DNA from: Tetmemena sp. SeJ-2015
Lineage: Eukaryota > Ciliophora > Spirotrichea > Sporadotrichida > Oxytrichidae
Direction of reading: 5' to 3'
Assembly (NCBI GenBank): GCA_027382625.1
Contig: JAJKFJ010021184.1
Location: 1-64,000, forward strand
Length of the DNA stretch: 64,000 nucleotides
The notes beneath the pieces are model-generated. The model had not been told where the DNA came from. It searched no databases and saw only the letters and a list, made by a program, of their open reading frames with translations. A program made the position numbers and the translations under genes. Positions 1 through 11,917 of this stretch are shown here, piece by piece; the first letter of the stretch is position 1, and every line of letters begins with the position of its first letter.

Positions 1-459
1 AGTCCAGTCCCACTATATTAAAAAAAAAAAAAATTTAAAAAAATTTAATTTTTAAATTTTTTAAAGGGATGAGCTTTTTGAACTGATAATAAGATAGGGG
101 AAGATCAATCTAGTGAGAGATCTTAGTCCTGACGAAGACCTCCTGTAGTTTGTTAACTAGGGGAATAAGTTTATCCATGTTGTGTTTTATTCTTTAGAGT
201 ATTTCTATTTTTTTTGTTTTTTTTCTTTTATTTTTAAGTCACTAATTTTTTTATCAATGTCGCTTACTTTGCAATTCTGGTATCGTAGTAGTTGTGATGC
301 ACATAGCATTTACATCTTATTATGATGACGATAATAGTTTCAATTTAAATTAGCTTGACATTTTAAATAAACTGTGTCTGTCTGTGGATGTTATAAGTAA
401 TAAAATTTGAGATAAAACTGTGAAACTTAAACATCTGAGATAGGGAAAGTGGTGGCGGG
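1..459. other. AT-rich non-coding left edge
   Basis: The first 70 bases are runs of A and T typical of a collapsed or poorly polished consensus. The rest holds no reading frame that I recognise under a TAA/TAG=Gln code. It lies downstream of the minus-strand kinase, so it probably contains that gene's 3' flank. Confidence 0.5.
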
Positions 460-2382
460 TCAAAACTTTCTGAACATGCTTGCCTTGGTCCTGATCATCT
501 CAGCCTTGGAGAAGGAGTGCCTTCCATCTTCGAAGGTGGTCCTGCTGGTCAATTCTTACTCGAAGTTGCTGACATCGAATACGTCTGCACTCAGCTCTGG
601 CCTGTAAGGTGCGTCCAGAGTCTTCTGCTGCAGTCTGTTGAAGTCTATCTTATTGAAGAAGGGATGACGCATCACCTCCTAGTATCCGTTGTTACCCAGG
701 CGCTTGTTGGATCCTTGTGCAGTAATTTTTCGATGAAGTCACGGCAGTCCTTGCTCAAGGGGATATCTGTGGGGAACTTAAGTTATAGCAATCATTTGTT
801 TAAAGTGTTTATCTCTTTTGAGTTTCTGCTTCATGATCTTCTTGAACATCATGCTCTGGTTGTCTTCGTAGAAGGGAGGAGTGCCGATCAGCATCTCATA
901 GGTGATTGTGCCCAGAGCCCACCAGTCTACTGGGAACGAGTAGCCCTTATCTGAAAGCATATCTGGAGCCATGTACTCTGGAGTACCTCTCACTGAGTAA
1001 GTGCGTTCTCTAGTTGAGAAATCAAGCTCCTTTGATATTCCAAAGTCTACCATCGATATATACCCATAGAATAATATAATCAATTGCAAGTAAGTATATT
1101 CCCATCATCATTAATGAGGATATTCTCGAGCTTAAGATCTCTGTAGAGAATGCTATAGCTGTGTAGGTTTCCAAGTGATAGTACTAGCTGGGCAATAATG
1201 AACCTCGCCTGCTCCTCTGAGAAGGAGCCGATATTCATGAGATGCATGAACAAGTCACCTCCTCTCACGAAGTCCATCACAAACAGGATTTTTGTCTCAG
1301 ATTGGAAGGAGTAGTGCAGATTCACAAAGAAAGGGCTGTTCAACTACAATTCAATCACACACTAATGGATTGCTTACTCTAACTAGGAGATCCTTCTCTA
1401 GTTTAGTTGCTTAGAACATGTCGTCATCCATCACTAATTCTTTCTAGATGCATTTCATGGCAAAAGGTCTGCCGGAAGATCTCTTCTTTATAAGATAGAC
1501 GTTTGATATGCTGCCCTTTCCAATCAGGTTCAGGATTTCAAAATCTGTGAGGCGAATATGCCTGTCCTGCTCTTCCCTCGCATATACCAAGGTGAAGCTA
1601 GAAGATTGATTCATGAGTTCTTAGGTTTCCTCACCTTAGATGCTATTTATCAATTCCTTGGCATCAAACTCCTCTATCTTTAACTCTTCATCAAGCAGTC
1701 TAAACTAATAATGTCTAACTAATTTAGCAATGACCTACCTATTCCTCTGGGAGAGGCTTCTGCAAGTAATGCTTAAAAGCTGAGGAGGTTGTGACTAGAG
1801 CCTCATACTAAGAGAGATCTTGAATTCCAAAAATAGGTATGCTCTTAGTTGACCATCGCAGAAAACTCTCTTGAATGTATTGAATGATCAAGTCTCTCCT
1901 AAAAGAAGAGTTTAAATCTAAGCTCTATCACTTGCATATTGCTATTGCTGATATGATATTGCTATGAATATGTTGCTGATATCTTTGATTATTCGAAGTG
2001 TTTTTACTTACTGATCCGAAAGAAGTCTAATGTCATGTTAGTTGGTAGGATGTATGATGAGATCATAGTGGTTTGAAAGACTCTTAGTCAATCCTCGCAA
2101 CTCTCTGTGGTGCATTTTCCTTCTTAATATCAAAGTATTGTTATGGCTATTTCTTCTGAGGAGGTTCACTGTCTCGTTAGTGATTACAATTACTCTTTTC
2201 TTGCCTGCCTCTCCAAGTCTTTAGCTGTGCTTGATCACGTCGATTGAAAAGTAGATCTTCTGAAAGCTCTAATCAGCTTTAGTATTTCTAGTGGTCTGCT
2301 AGAAATAGAGGGAGACGAGCTTGTTATTTGTGGACACTCCTGCATTATCTTGAATACCAAGGCTTGACTCTATCACGCTCAT
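460..2382 (-). CDS. AGC-family serine/threonine protein kinase with N-terminal PH/TH1-like region
   Basis: The product phosphorylates protein substrates using ATP. Visible motifs in order: glycine loop GKGSISNVYL, catalytic lysine in FAMKC, YRDLKLENIL, VDFGISKEL, GTPEYMAPDM and VDWWALG. A C-terminal AGC tail follows (KIDFNRLQQ) and ends at TGA (460-462). The ~230 residues before the kinase contain KKRVIVITNETVNLL, which resembles a PH or myosin-TH1-like lipid-binding fold (a weak call). The start is the first ATG after an in-frame TGA. GT-AG introns that restore the frame lie at 1344-1377, 1705-1738 (both 34 nt) and about 1923-2011. Two further interruptions, at 1062-1099 and about 780-819, are not normal introns and are listed separately. 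One base is missing near 708 in the DPNKRLG motif, probably a consensus error. TAA and TAG codons are used as Gln throughout. Confidence 0.88.
780..819 (-). other. Second non-intron insert in AGC kinase (IES with 2-bp pointer, or non-canonical intron)
   Basis: Between KQKLK and FPTDIPLSKD lie about 40 extra bases that shift the frame. Excision at an AA pair restores KLKFPTD. Treating it as a 37-nt GA-AG intron would also restore a frame (KLKRFPTD). The imperfect flanks CTCAA and CTTAA favour an IES, but the choice is uncertain. Confidence 0.5.
1062..1099 (-). other. IES in AGC kinase, pointer ATATA
   Basis: A 38-bp insert interrupts the kinase between GNI and the DFG motif and contains an in-frame TGA. 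It is flanked by ATATA on the coding strand (+ strand TATAT at 1057-1061 and 1095-1099) and has no GT-AG ends. Removing it with one repeat copy gives GNISMVDFGISKEL in frame. Confidence 0.8.
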
Positions 2383-2550
2383 CTTTGATTCTCTCTTATA
2401 ATGATTGATGAATTAAAAAATCTGATCTTCTTCATATCAATTGCTTAAAGAGTGGATGAAAAAGAAAAATTAATGAGGAAATAGCTTTAGAATTATTTAT
2501 AGTCATTGTTTATAGTTTTAAAATCCTAATTTTTAAAAGTCTGACTTTGC

Positions 2551-5500
2551 TCAATTGGAATTGAGTGCTTGGGAATTTAAAGGTACGGGGTCTTTGAGCC
2601 ACCTCTCCTTACTTAGATTTAAAATGTGTAGATAGAACTCCCCAAAGACCAATAGCTTATCATCTTTCTTAACTAGCAAGTGGTTCTGAAAACGATCTGC
2701 CCTTGCCAGTTTAGAGTATTTATTTAGAGTTCCTAATTCGATGTCTATATAGTAGCCCTTATCTGAGATGTTTTACCCAGAACCTCCTCCGAAGAGGATG
2801 ATTTTATTCGGATCAGAGTAAAAGTTAAAGCAACCCATGTGCTTCATGGAGGGCATTCGATCTATCTCGGTGAATGAGGTATTTATAGTTATAGTCTCCC
2901 ACTTGTCTCCTTGCTGCAAGGCAACTATGCGCTCAATTGAATACTCTTAGAACTTCTAGACGTTTTGGCCTTGGCCTTTAAGGGTTTTATTCTGCTTGAA
3001 GCGTCTTCCTCTTGTTGTAACATTTCCAAAAGCATAGATGTAGCGATCATGAACCACACAGAGTGAGACATCTTCTCTCTCCTCATTCAAGGGGGACATC
3101 TCTATCCACTAATCTAGATGGATGTTATAGCACTCACTTCGTTATAGATACTGCTCTTTCCAGCCTCCAGCTATAAAGATTAGTCCATTGAAGTGGATGC
3201 ATCCAAAGGTAACTCTTGCCTCAAGCATTTAACTTCGCTCTGTGAATTCCTGAGAAACATAATTGTACTCATAGTTTTTGCCAAGGTAAACTCCTTTATC
3301 CTCTCCTCCTATTATGAAGATCTTATCACTATTTGTCAAAACTATAGAAGTTTTAGAACGGAGAGATTCTGGGGCCTTTATTCCTGAGAAACCCTTCTCA
3401 ACCTTTTTTGAAAAGATATCAAATAGGAGGCATTTTAAGTTTGATATCTTCACTATAATCTTAGATCCTTTCCCAGCCTAGATTTTTGAACTCTTCGTTT
3501 TCTTGTTGTCTTAATTTCCCTTGCTTATTTCACTTTCCTCCTCTTCTTCATCATCATCCTCCTCTTCTTGTTCTTATTCTTCTTCCTGATCTTCTTTGTT
3601 AATAGAGTTTTCATTTTAGTAGCTATGATCTAAGAAGGTATTCGTTCGAGAATGATCAGCATAGCTCTCGTCATTCTTATGAGGAGATTTTTAATTTAAG
3701 TTCTTCTCATTTTCTTGTTCTTCCTTCTTCCATGTCTGCATCTTCTTGATGATTGGCTTGAGTAGACTCTTGTTCTTCACATCTCATGTCTTAAATTTTA
3801 TTCTCTGAACATTCCACACTCTTTCCTTGAGCCAAACTTCCTCCTCCTCCTCCAGACTCAGCTGTTCTCAAAGTTTTCTTTTTCTTGTTCTTTCCTTTTC
3901 TTCTTCTTGTATTTATCTTTGAGCAAGAATGAAAAGTCTTTACCCTTGACAGGAGGCAGGACGTGTTTCTTTTCCCTAGACTTGCTTTCTCGCCTTTTTA
4001 AGCTGAATTTTAGCACTCTTTTTCTGCTCTTTATCCAACTCCTTTCCTTCTCGCTTCTTTAAAGACTTCTTCTTTTTGGGGGAGTCTTAAGGCAGAACTG
4101 TATTTGACCTAAGTGGTCTCTTTAGCTTGTTACTATTACGTTCTTATGTTTTCTTATTATCTTCAGAGTGTTTCACTGGGGAGGGTTGCTTTTTTGCGAC
4201 TACCATAGTTTTTAGCTTTGAAGTGCTCTTCTTGCCAATCTTTTTCTTCTTAGATTTCTTCGGTATCAGTTAATAACTCTCGCTTTAGCTCTTAGTCTTA
4301 GTGGAGAGAATAAGTTACTTCTGAACAGGTTTCTCGCTCTTCTTTTAGGAAATTATTGCACTAAGGTCGGTAGTAATGACCTATTTTGGGAGATTCGATG
4401 AGCTTCTCTCCTACTCTTAAAGAGTTTTTCCTTTCTAGCTTTACTTCTCGGCTATCTTCTTAGCCTTCTCAGTCAAATTTTTAGCAGTCTTGCTCATGAA
4501 ATTATCCTTTCGAGAGGATGACTACTGATGATTATTTAACCCATTCTTAATTATTGAGGACTCTCCTCCTCTCCTCTAGTGAAATTAGGTGTCATTTGAA
4601 ACAGATCTAGAACGCGCATCACTCTCATTGCTGCTCATATTGCTCAGCAATAGATCCTTCTAAACAGACACTTTCACTTTCCCTCTCTTTGAGGAAACTA
4701 ATTTTTTCTGTTTCCTACTTTAACAACTGCCTTAATTCTTCCTTGCCTTGGTCTTTTGATCATCGCTATTTGAAAACTTATATAAGCTATCTTCATCATT
4801 CACTCCCTTATTCGTCTCTCCCAGGTTTGTGGAGCCAATGATTTAGCCTGAAGCATTTTCGCTTTGTAAGGGGAAATCTCCCTCTATGAAATTTGAGTTG
4901 AAGAAGTTCTGACTCTACTCATACCCAAAGTTTTAAAGTTGGTTTTGAAAGAGCTGCTGCTATTGCTGAAGAAAAAGAGCTTGATTTTGCTTCAGAAGCT
5001 ATTAGTTGAGCAGATTTTTGCTGTGGAAAAAGGCAGAACCCTTCTAACTCATGAGTGTTTAATTCATCTGTGGGAGATATGCACTGTGAAAATCTTCTTT
5101 CGCCCCGAGTACAGGCATGAAGGAAAGTTTAGTGGGCGGAGGTGGGTTGTTAATCTTCTTAGTATACTTCCTCTTCTCTTTGAGAGGAGAGTTTTTCTTG
5201 ATAAGAAGTGGTCCCTTTGGGCCATTAAGTTTAGACTACACTGCTTTGGGCTTTGAGGTGAGATTACTCTGTGACTAATTTTCAGTGAGAGAATCATAAG
5301 CATTTTGTTGAAAGTTAAAGACTTCACCTTGAGGGACTAAACTTGACTAATTCAAATTGTGCTTCGCTTTGTTCTTAAGGAGTGGGATTAACCTTGGGAA
5401 GTTCTGAGGGACATCTAATATATGCCTATTCTGCTTTTATAGAGTCTCATGAGACTACTTCAACTTTTCGCTCAGCAAAAGACTTCGGCTGATGATTTCC

Positions 5501-6937
5501 TAATTACCCGAATCCAAATCTTAATAGGATCCTATCAGATTGAAGTTGCCCAAGATCTGCTAAACTTTTTTAAAATTATGAATTAAATTCAGTATTAAAA
5601 TATTAATTATCAATATAGGAATATAATTATGAGTTTAGCATCGCTGAGTAATATCTGAAGAGGTATTGACAAGTATCTTCACCTCCTCTGTGTTTATGAA
5701 TTCCTTGGCTTGTTTTTTATTTTCTCTGATTAGCTACTCCCCCTCCGCTTAATTGAGTAGCTCTGGCTACAAATCCTGTTTGATGAAGCCAAAATGCTTT
5801 TGATGATACTCCTACATCTTTGCATTAAAAATATATTCATTATACATAATATAGATAATATATAATAAATTAAATAATTAATGCATAGAAGATTCTGCTC
5901 TCAGATGCGTTTCTTTCCTCAAACTAGTTTATATACCTCCGTCTGAGCTTCTATCTACACCTCCCGCTTACCTCTAGTATTTCCCCATCCTTTAAACTAC
6001 GCCTTGTGCCTTCTCCAATAATCACAGACAGCATACGCTTTATGTTCTTAACTATAGTTGTCGCTTCTTGAATGTGCTCATGATGCTACTCACATACTAA
6101 ACGTCCATAAAGCACTTTCCTGGCAAAAGTAGCATTTGCAAACGGAGCAAAGAGACATCTTATTCGGATGAGAGCATACTTGACCGCAAGGCAAAATTAC
6201 TTATGCTATTTCTTGCTCATTTAAAGCAACTAGTGGTTCTTAAATTTCCAAATGCATTTCTATATCTGCTTAGCAATCAGCAACATCATTAGGAAATATT
6301 AATTTTAGTCCACTATCATATCATTGCTCACCACAAATTCATTCTTGCATTAAAATCAAGAGAGAAGAACTCCTCAGTCTTCTCCCGCATGAAATTATTC
6401 ACCTTCTTCGAAAGGCTACATATTAATTCCATCCTACTCAAAGAGCTGCTATTAATATTACATCTCAATTAAGGGATCCACCATACCTTCAGTTTTAATG
6501 CCATACTTGATATCCTCTCTCATACTTTCTTAACTCAAGAGTGAAGGCTTGTTCGACTCTTACTTAACTCCTTGAAAGACTCCAACATGCAGGTAGTTAG
6601 GGAACTCCTCTTCATTTACTATATCACTTGCCCCTACCTAGTGAAACTCAGATCATATCTGTTCAAATCGATCGAGCTGTTGAGCCTCATATTCACGAGG
6701 ATTGATATTCTCAAGCTCTGCAAAGCACTCCCCCATACCTTTCACACTTTCATTTTCCATATGATGGAATTGAGGAGGCTCTAGTTGCTATAAGTCTTGC
6801 TCCTCCTGCATTTAATTGGGCGGGAGGGATGAAGAGTTAGCTGTATGCTTGTTAGCAGAAGATACTTTAGAGAAACAGTTTTACGGTGAGTGTTTGAGCT
6901 CAAAGTCATTGAAGGAAGCCTGCTAGGGTGTTGTCAT
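2551..6937 (-). CDS. Zinc-finger (B-box/RING-like) plus Kelch-repeat protein
   Basis: This is a large scaffold-type protein. The N-terminal part has cysteine/histidine clusters (LPCGQVCSHPNKMSLCSVC, then CEQHHEHIQ, about 6060-6200), like B-box zinc fingers, followed by a helical region. A long K/E/S/Q-rich linker spans about 3480-5500. The C-terminus carries Kelch-type blades (KIFIIGGE, IFIAGGWKE, KIILFGGGSG) and ends at TGA (2551-2553). The start ATG (6935-6937) opens MTTPQQASFNDFE. TAA and TAG read as Gln throughout. Two IESs (5562-5645 and 5826-5886) interrupt it. Several one-base frame breaks occur, near 3790, 3975, 6090, 6310 and 6345; homopolymer errors are the likeliest cause, though decay cannot be excluded. 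B-box plus Kelch proteins are common in ciliates. Target unknown. Confidence 0.78.
5562..5645 (-). other. IES in Kelch gene, pointer AGC
   Basis: An 84-bp AT-rich insert between direct repeats (coding-strand AGC; + strand GCT at 5559-5561 and 5643-5645). Without it the protein reads SDITQQILGNFNLIG in frame. There is no GT donor at the junction, so an intron is unlikely. Confidence 0.75.
5826..5886 (-). other. IES in Kelch gene, pointer ATGCA
   Basis: A 61-bp, almost pure AT insert flanked by coding-strand ATGCA (+ strand TGCAT at 5821-5825 and 5882-5886). Excision with one pointer copy joins ESRIFYA to KMQEYHQKHFGF in frame. Confidence 0.82.
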
Positions 6938-7415
6938 TATTTGACTTTTGTTTTTATTATTTTCAGATATTTAAATTTGCTTTTGAGAAACTTTTTTCAC
7001 AAATAATTTTTTACTTTGTTTTTAACTATTATAATTTGAACTCCTAATTTTTGACCAATTTATCTTATGATATTATAAAAATTATATTATGATATGGGAT
7101 ATAATTCTACTGAAGCTAGTGTGAACGCTATATTATTTAAGTAGGCACATCTACGAGGCGAGGTGAATTTTAATTTATTATTATATTTTAAAAGGTAAAT
7201 TAATAGTCCTCAAATCAATCTAAAAACTGTTCTGATCAATAAATCCCAATTAAATTTAAAACAATATTTATATTAAAAAAATTATTTTTGTGTCCTATAT
7301 GTTGAAAAATAGTAAGTAAAATATTAATACTGTGTGAGTAAAACTAAATCAACCTTTTTTTTGATTATTTGAGTCAGTATAAATAAATTGTAGCTTTTGC
7401 TAATTTAGTAACAGT
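6938..7415. promoter_or_regulatory. Divergent intergenic region between Kelch gene and CDPK
   Basis: 478 bp of AT-rich DNA between two divergently transcribed start codons. By position it must hold both promoters. I see no specific motif that I can defend. Confidence 0.4.
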
Positions 7416-10133
7416 ATGTGGTGTTGCGAAAATGCAAATCCTAATTAAATTTATTAACTTAGGAGAGTCTGAAATGGGTTAAAACTAAGCCATCTGCTGT
7501 AACACCGAAGCCAAACTCAGCAATGGCTTCAACGATGAAAAACGATTCGCAAGGAAGGACTATCTCAAAGTCAAAGACTATCCCATAGTTATCCCTCATT
7601 TTAATTACAATTAAAAAGCATAAGTATAATAAGAAAATAAATTGGAAGGAACTATTAAAAGCTTATATTTAATTTACTCTAAATTTTATATAATTTAGAC
7701 TAAAATCATTTGATTATCTAGTTTTGGATGAATTATTTAGGATACTGACTATTTTTTGAGTAAGAAAATAGGAAATGGGTCCTACGGGTGCGTTTTCCTC
7801 GGAGTTAAAAAGAAAAATTAAGAAGAAGTTGCAATCAAGAAGATAAAACTGGATCACAGCGACTAGGAACTTATGAAACTTATCAGGAATGAACATAACG
7901 TACTCTCCAGATGTGTAAGTATAAATAGAATTATATGGAATGCTCCTTCTTCTATTTGAACAAATTGCTAACTTTTCTCTCATCATTTTCTTGTGATTGT
8001 GCTTTTAAGAATTTTTAATTTGTTGACAAAGCCGATTTAATTCTAAATTACTCACACCTTTCTTTCTCAGGAGCATCCAAACATTGTGAAGCTGTATGAC
8101 GTCTACACAGATGAGCAGTACACCTATATTGTCTAAGAGTAAGTAGTTTGTGCTACGCATTATTTGATCTTAATAATGACATCTTTAGGTACATAGCTGG
8201 GTGCAAGCCAATCTGCTACTTGTTCGAAAGAGAGCCCAAGTTCAATGAAATCCACAGAGTGCAAGTAGTGGAGAAAATCCTCCATGCACTCGTCTACCTC
8301 CACGCTAACAACATAGTCCACAGAGATCTCAAGGCAGAGAACGTAGTCTTCTCAATTTGAATAACTTCATTTATTCTTCTCGAAGTAGAAGTTTGTGAAG
8401 GAATTGAACGAGTCCATGTGCTCCAGCTCCACCCACGGAAACACTAACTCATCTCACTCGCAGGAGGCCATTAATCTGAGCAACATATCCATCAAAATCA
8501 TTGACTTTGGATTCGCAAACTTCTCCAAGAAGGGCAAGAGAGACCTTAATGAGTCATTAATCATAAATGTTAAATTCTTTTATCAAATGAGGATTTTTCT
8601 TTAAAATCTATTTTCTCTCGTTTTAATAATATAATTTGTTAACATTCCATTATAAATAGATGCTAATTTTTAAATGAGTTTCTAGGCACTCCCTACTACA
8701 TGGCTCCAGAGATAATAAACTCGGAGTATTACGGGTAGAAGGTAGACATTTGGAGTCTGGGAGTGCTGCTCTACTATCTAATTGAGTTTGACTTCCCCTT
8801 CAGAGGTGGGAACAAGCAAGAGCTCTTTGCAAATGTCAGACGTTATCAGATTAACTTTTCTCATTAAATATGGGAGAAGGTGTCCTCCCACTGCATAGAC
8901 TTCATCAAGACCATTATTTGTGATACTTTATTTATTTATGTTATTTTATTTAAGAGCTGCTTAACTATGGATTAAAAGGCAAGACCTACTGCAGAAGAGC
9001 TTTTGGAACATCGCTGGATAAAGATGCCCAGAAACCGCAGTCTAGTGAAGAGCCCTGAGAGGAGATCCAAGTCCCCTCTCAAGCTTCGTCAAGGCAGCCA
9101 GGATAATTTTAATGATCTGGTGAATAAAGAGAAGCTAACTAGGTAGACTCAAAAATCAGAGACTATAACCTACAGCAGTGTTCATGAAATGGTATCTGAC
9201 TACTTCTAGAGTTAGAATTTAAGCAGGAGCTAGCTTTATGAGTTAAGATAGTTTTGCAAGGGACTAGATGGTGACAGAGATGGAACACTCAATATCAAAG
9301 AGATTAAAACTCTATTGAGTTAGTACCTTAATCCCTAACTTGAAAAAAGGTATGTCAAACTTCTTAATTATAAGTAAAAAACATATTTCTTGCATTTTCT
9401 TGTGCAGCTCTAAGACTAGAAGCAAAACTATTTCAACTATGATTAGAATTAATATAATTTTTTAGTTAAATTTTAATGTATGCTCTCTATTTGTAAATAT
9501 GACTACAATTATTTTAAAGAACGAATTAAATGGAATTATTGCGCATGTTTATCACTATTACATATATTTTATTTATACTTTAAAAAATTTATTCTACTTT
9601 AAGTTTAATTAAACTATTTGAAATACGTAGAGGTGACAGAATCAAGCAGCTAAATTATAATTAGGTTTAATTATAATATTTATTTGCTAAATAAAATCAA
9701 TTATTGATAAGAAGAACGCCTTCAAAAATTTGGAGAAAGGCAAGTAGACTTTGGTAGTGGGAGAGCCCAAGAATAACTTGATCATAATGCCTAATGGGAT
9801 CAGCTCAGAATCCTCCTCTTTTAGGCGTGATAAAGATATGAATCTGATACAGCAGCATTAACCAGCTCAAGCCCACTAGCTCTATACATAACTCAAAAAA
9901 GACATTATAAATTTTATCACTATTATATAACAAACAGGCAGATTTTAAACCCAAAAGTTTTAAAAATTAATTTTAGTCAGAGCAGCCTCTCGATACCAAA
10001 AACATAAACTATTGCAACTAAAAAATAAATTAATCACACTCGTTTTATTGGCTACAGTTTAGATGGAAGCTTTTCAATGAGCGATTATTCTCATATTAAT
10101 TCAAAAAAAATCTAATATATTTATTATCGTTGA
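7416..10133 (+). CDS. Calcium-dependent protein kinase (CDPK-like) with EF hand
   Basis: A Ser/Thr kinase likely activated by calcium. Kinase motifs: IGNGSYGCVFLG, VAIKKIKL, EHPNIVKLYD, VHRDLKAEN, IDFGFANF, GTPYYMAPEI, DIWSLGVLLYYL and RPTAEELLEHRW. A canonical EF-hand loop DGDRDGTLNIKE follows (about 9260-9300). A second EF hand is not obvious. The tail includes SLDGSFSMSDYSHI and ends at TGA (10131-10133). GT-AG introns: 7915-8070, 8139-8188, 8920-8954 and 9350-9407. IESs: 8354-8381, 8555-8679 and 9452-9703. The first exon (MWCCENANP, 7416 to about 7640) is less certain: it contains a one-base frame break, and its junction to the kinase domain near 7738 was inferred from an AG acceptor. A further unexplained interruption lies at about 9905-9977. 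Confidence 0.82.
8354..8381 (+). other. IES in CDPK, pointer TCTTCTC
   Basis: A 28-bp insert between perfect 7-bp repeats at 8347-8353 and 8375-8381. It carries an in-frame TGA just after ENVVFSI. Excision gives ENVVFSKQKFVKELNES in frame. The ends are not GT-AG. Confidence 0.88.
8555..8679 (+). other. IES in CDPK activation segment, pointer AATGAGT
   Basis: A 125-bp AT-rich insert flanked by AATGAGT at 8548-8554 and 8673-8679. It separates KRDLNE from the GTPYYMAPE motif. Excision with one pointer copy yields DLNEFLGTPYYMAPE exactly in frame. Confidence 0.93.
9452..9703 (+). other. IES in CDPK C-terminal region, pointer AATTA
   Basis: 252 bp of AT-rich DNA between AATTA copies at 9447-9451 and 9699-9703. 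Removal joins KTISTMIRI to IDKKNAFKNLEKG in frame. A 5-bp AT-only pointer is easy to find by chance, so this is less certain than the others. Confidence 0.6.
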
Positions 10134-10382
10134 AAATACAAACGCTCTTTTTTCCTCAAATTTTGATATATAGAGATTTTCTTTTTAAATATGTTTTAAA
10201 GGTAAATGTAAATAAATATAACTATTCTTGATGATTGTTTGAATTTCTTATTTAATTTGTTAATTTTATATAATGTTTTAATTGAATTATGTAAATTTTA
10301 GTGTACATAAATGGTTGATATTTTCCAATAAAGAAGAAACTTAAATGCTTAAGTAAAGTAGATGAAAGTTAATTTAATTTAT
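10134..10382. other. AT-rich intergenic spacer
   Basis: Non-coding spacer between the end of the CDPK gene and the next plus-strand start codon. It probably contains the promoter of the acidic low-complexity gene, but no motif is distinctive. Confidence 0.45.
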
Positions 10383-11571
10383 ATGAAGGCTATTAGAATA
10401 GATCTCTCTAGGGATACTGACTAAGATAGCACAACCTAATTAGAGCAGACTTAAAACAACCCCTTTGAACTAGCTGACGACTGCGAAAACAAACAACTAA
10501 CTAGAGCATAGGAAGGAGTTTAATTGGCTTTGCGCAGACTCACCTCAGCCTCCAGTGAGAGCAGCCAGAACGAGGAAGATAAAAATTTCAGATACAGTTT
10601 CCAGTAGGTGTTGACCGAAGATCACGAGAGACTCAATGATAGGATATCTCTCAGCCCAGAGATATCTTTCATGCTTGGCAATTAGGAGCAATTTGAATGT
10701 GCTGAGGACGATGACGATGATGATGAAAAAATTAAACACGACTCACCTTCCAAGCCTTCTCCTTTCAGAAACGGGGAGCAGAAAACACCATCCAGAGTTT
10801 CCACTTTCAAATCTCTCATAAAGTAGAAAGAGCCATCCTCTATTATTAAATACTAATTTATTAATTTAAACAAGGTTATCAATTAAATTTATTATTTTTT
10901 AACTGTCTGGTTTCAAAAATTAATATTACTTAAATTATATTTTATAATAAATAAAATTGATAAATAGATTCACTTTATTTAAAAAAGGAAATCTTTTTAC
11001 AAATAATTTATTATAATTGAGAATTAAATTAAAATCTTTGATTAGTTAAATTTATTAATGGGGAGTTGTAACTTCATGTCAGTTGAAACGCAGATGCACT
11101 CCCAGATCTGCCGCTTACTTGTTCGATAGTTCATTAAAAATTAATATGAGTGTCTTCTTTGACCATAAACTGTCCTCCTCAGAAGCGAATTATGTTGAGC
11201 ACAATCTCATCAATTTCATATTCTAAGTCCTCATGAACTTATTTCGCTAATACTTCTGTACTGAATGCTCCCACACAAAAGTTGCAAAGATTAAAAGTTC
11301 TTAGAACTTCATCCTCAATCGAATGGTCTAATCATTATTTAAACTGGATACACTTCAACAGTCACTTTTTTATTGCATTTTAATTTAATAATTTAATTTT
11401 CTTTGTTATTAAATTCTTAGCTATATTTTATCATCCTAGTAAAAGCAGGCAGAACCAAAGTCTCCCTTCTAGGCGTTTATACTGAACTCAACTTCCTCGA
11501 GAACTTAAAAAGATAATAAAACAAAACCTAAATCATTCTTTAAACTAAGATAATAATCAAATGATCAGTGA
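10383..11571 (+). CDS. Acidic low-complexity protein interrupted by a 598-bp IES
   Basis: I do not recognise the family. The frame opens MKAIRIDLSRDTDQDSTT and continues through a hydrophilic, S/E/Q/D-rich sequence with an acidic run (AEDDDDDDEKIK) and SRVSTFKSLIK. After 10839 the frame enters AT-rich DNA. Removing 10840-11437 with one CATCCT copy continues as KEPSQQKQAEPKSPF and ends at TGA (11569-11571). There are no membrane segments or cysteine clusters. The composition suggests a disordered regulatory or scaffold protein. TAA/TAG occur repeatedly as Gln. Confidence 0.62.
10840..11437 (+). other. 598-bp IES carrying a dispersed repeat, pointer CATCCT
   Basis: The insert lies between CATCCT at 10834-10839 and 11432-11437. 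Excision restores an open frame of matching composition on both sides. The insert contains copy 1 of a dispersed repeat (about 11055-11430), also present near 33.2 and 39.2 kb. This supports germline-limited repetitive DNA rather than an intron. There are no GT-AG ends. Confidence 0.75.
11055..11430. repeat. Dispersed repeat family, copy 1
   Basis: This shares ordered blocks with 33,180-33,540 and 39,245-39,470: TTGTTCGATAG, AATATGAGT, CACACAAAAGTTGCAAAG, an AATCGAATG block, TTCAACAGTCACTT, and an AT-rich tail ending AAATTCTTAGCT. It has no coding capacity that I can see. Confidence 0.75.
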
Positions 11572-11917
11572 GTCAACCAAATCCACACACTCACATTTAT
11601 TAAGGTCTGTGCTAAACTTAAACTATTTTTAAATGAAGTTTAAAATTATGATTTAATAATCTGCTAAAGAAAGAGATTGATTTATTCACAAGTGTATTTA
11701 TTTCTCAATCCACCTTAAATCTAATTGATTGGCTAGACTAACTTTAATTTCAGTTATTGCTAGAATAAGAAACTTCAATAAGATAAATTCCGCTCTCTTT
11801 TGTTGATAGCAGCATCCCAAAGAAATAAATTATAAGTTAAACAGGGCTAAATTTATTCGCAAACAAATCTGGCTTCATTCACTTCAAAGCTTCTTACAAC
11901 AACACCAGTAATAAAAT
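11572..11917. other. Intergenic spacer upstream of GTGRD gene
   Basis: 346 bp of AT-rich non-coding DNA between two plus-strand genes. No RNA gene or repeat is recognised here. Confidence 0.45.

Noticed and set aside
517..954. Plus-strand open frame opposite the AGC kinase
   Set aside because: It is the antisense shadow of conserved kinase codons and has no homologous motif.
4939..5256. Plus-strand open frame across the Kelch linker
   Set aside because: The minus-strand frame is continuous here with neighbouring coding sequence under the Gln code; the plus frame is leucine-rich shadow.
460..10133. Treating all short inserts as introns
   Set aside because: Several inserts lack any GT donor or AG acceptor that preserves the protein, yet have perfect flanking repeats that do.
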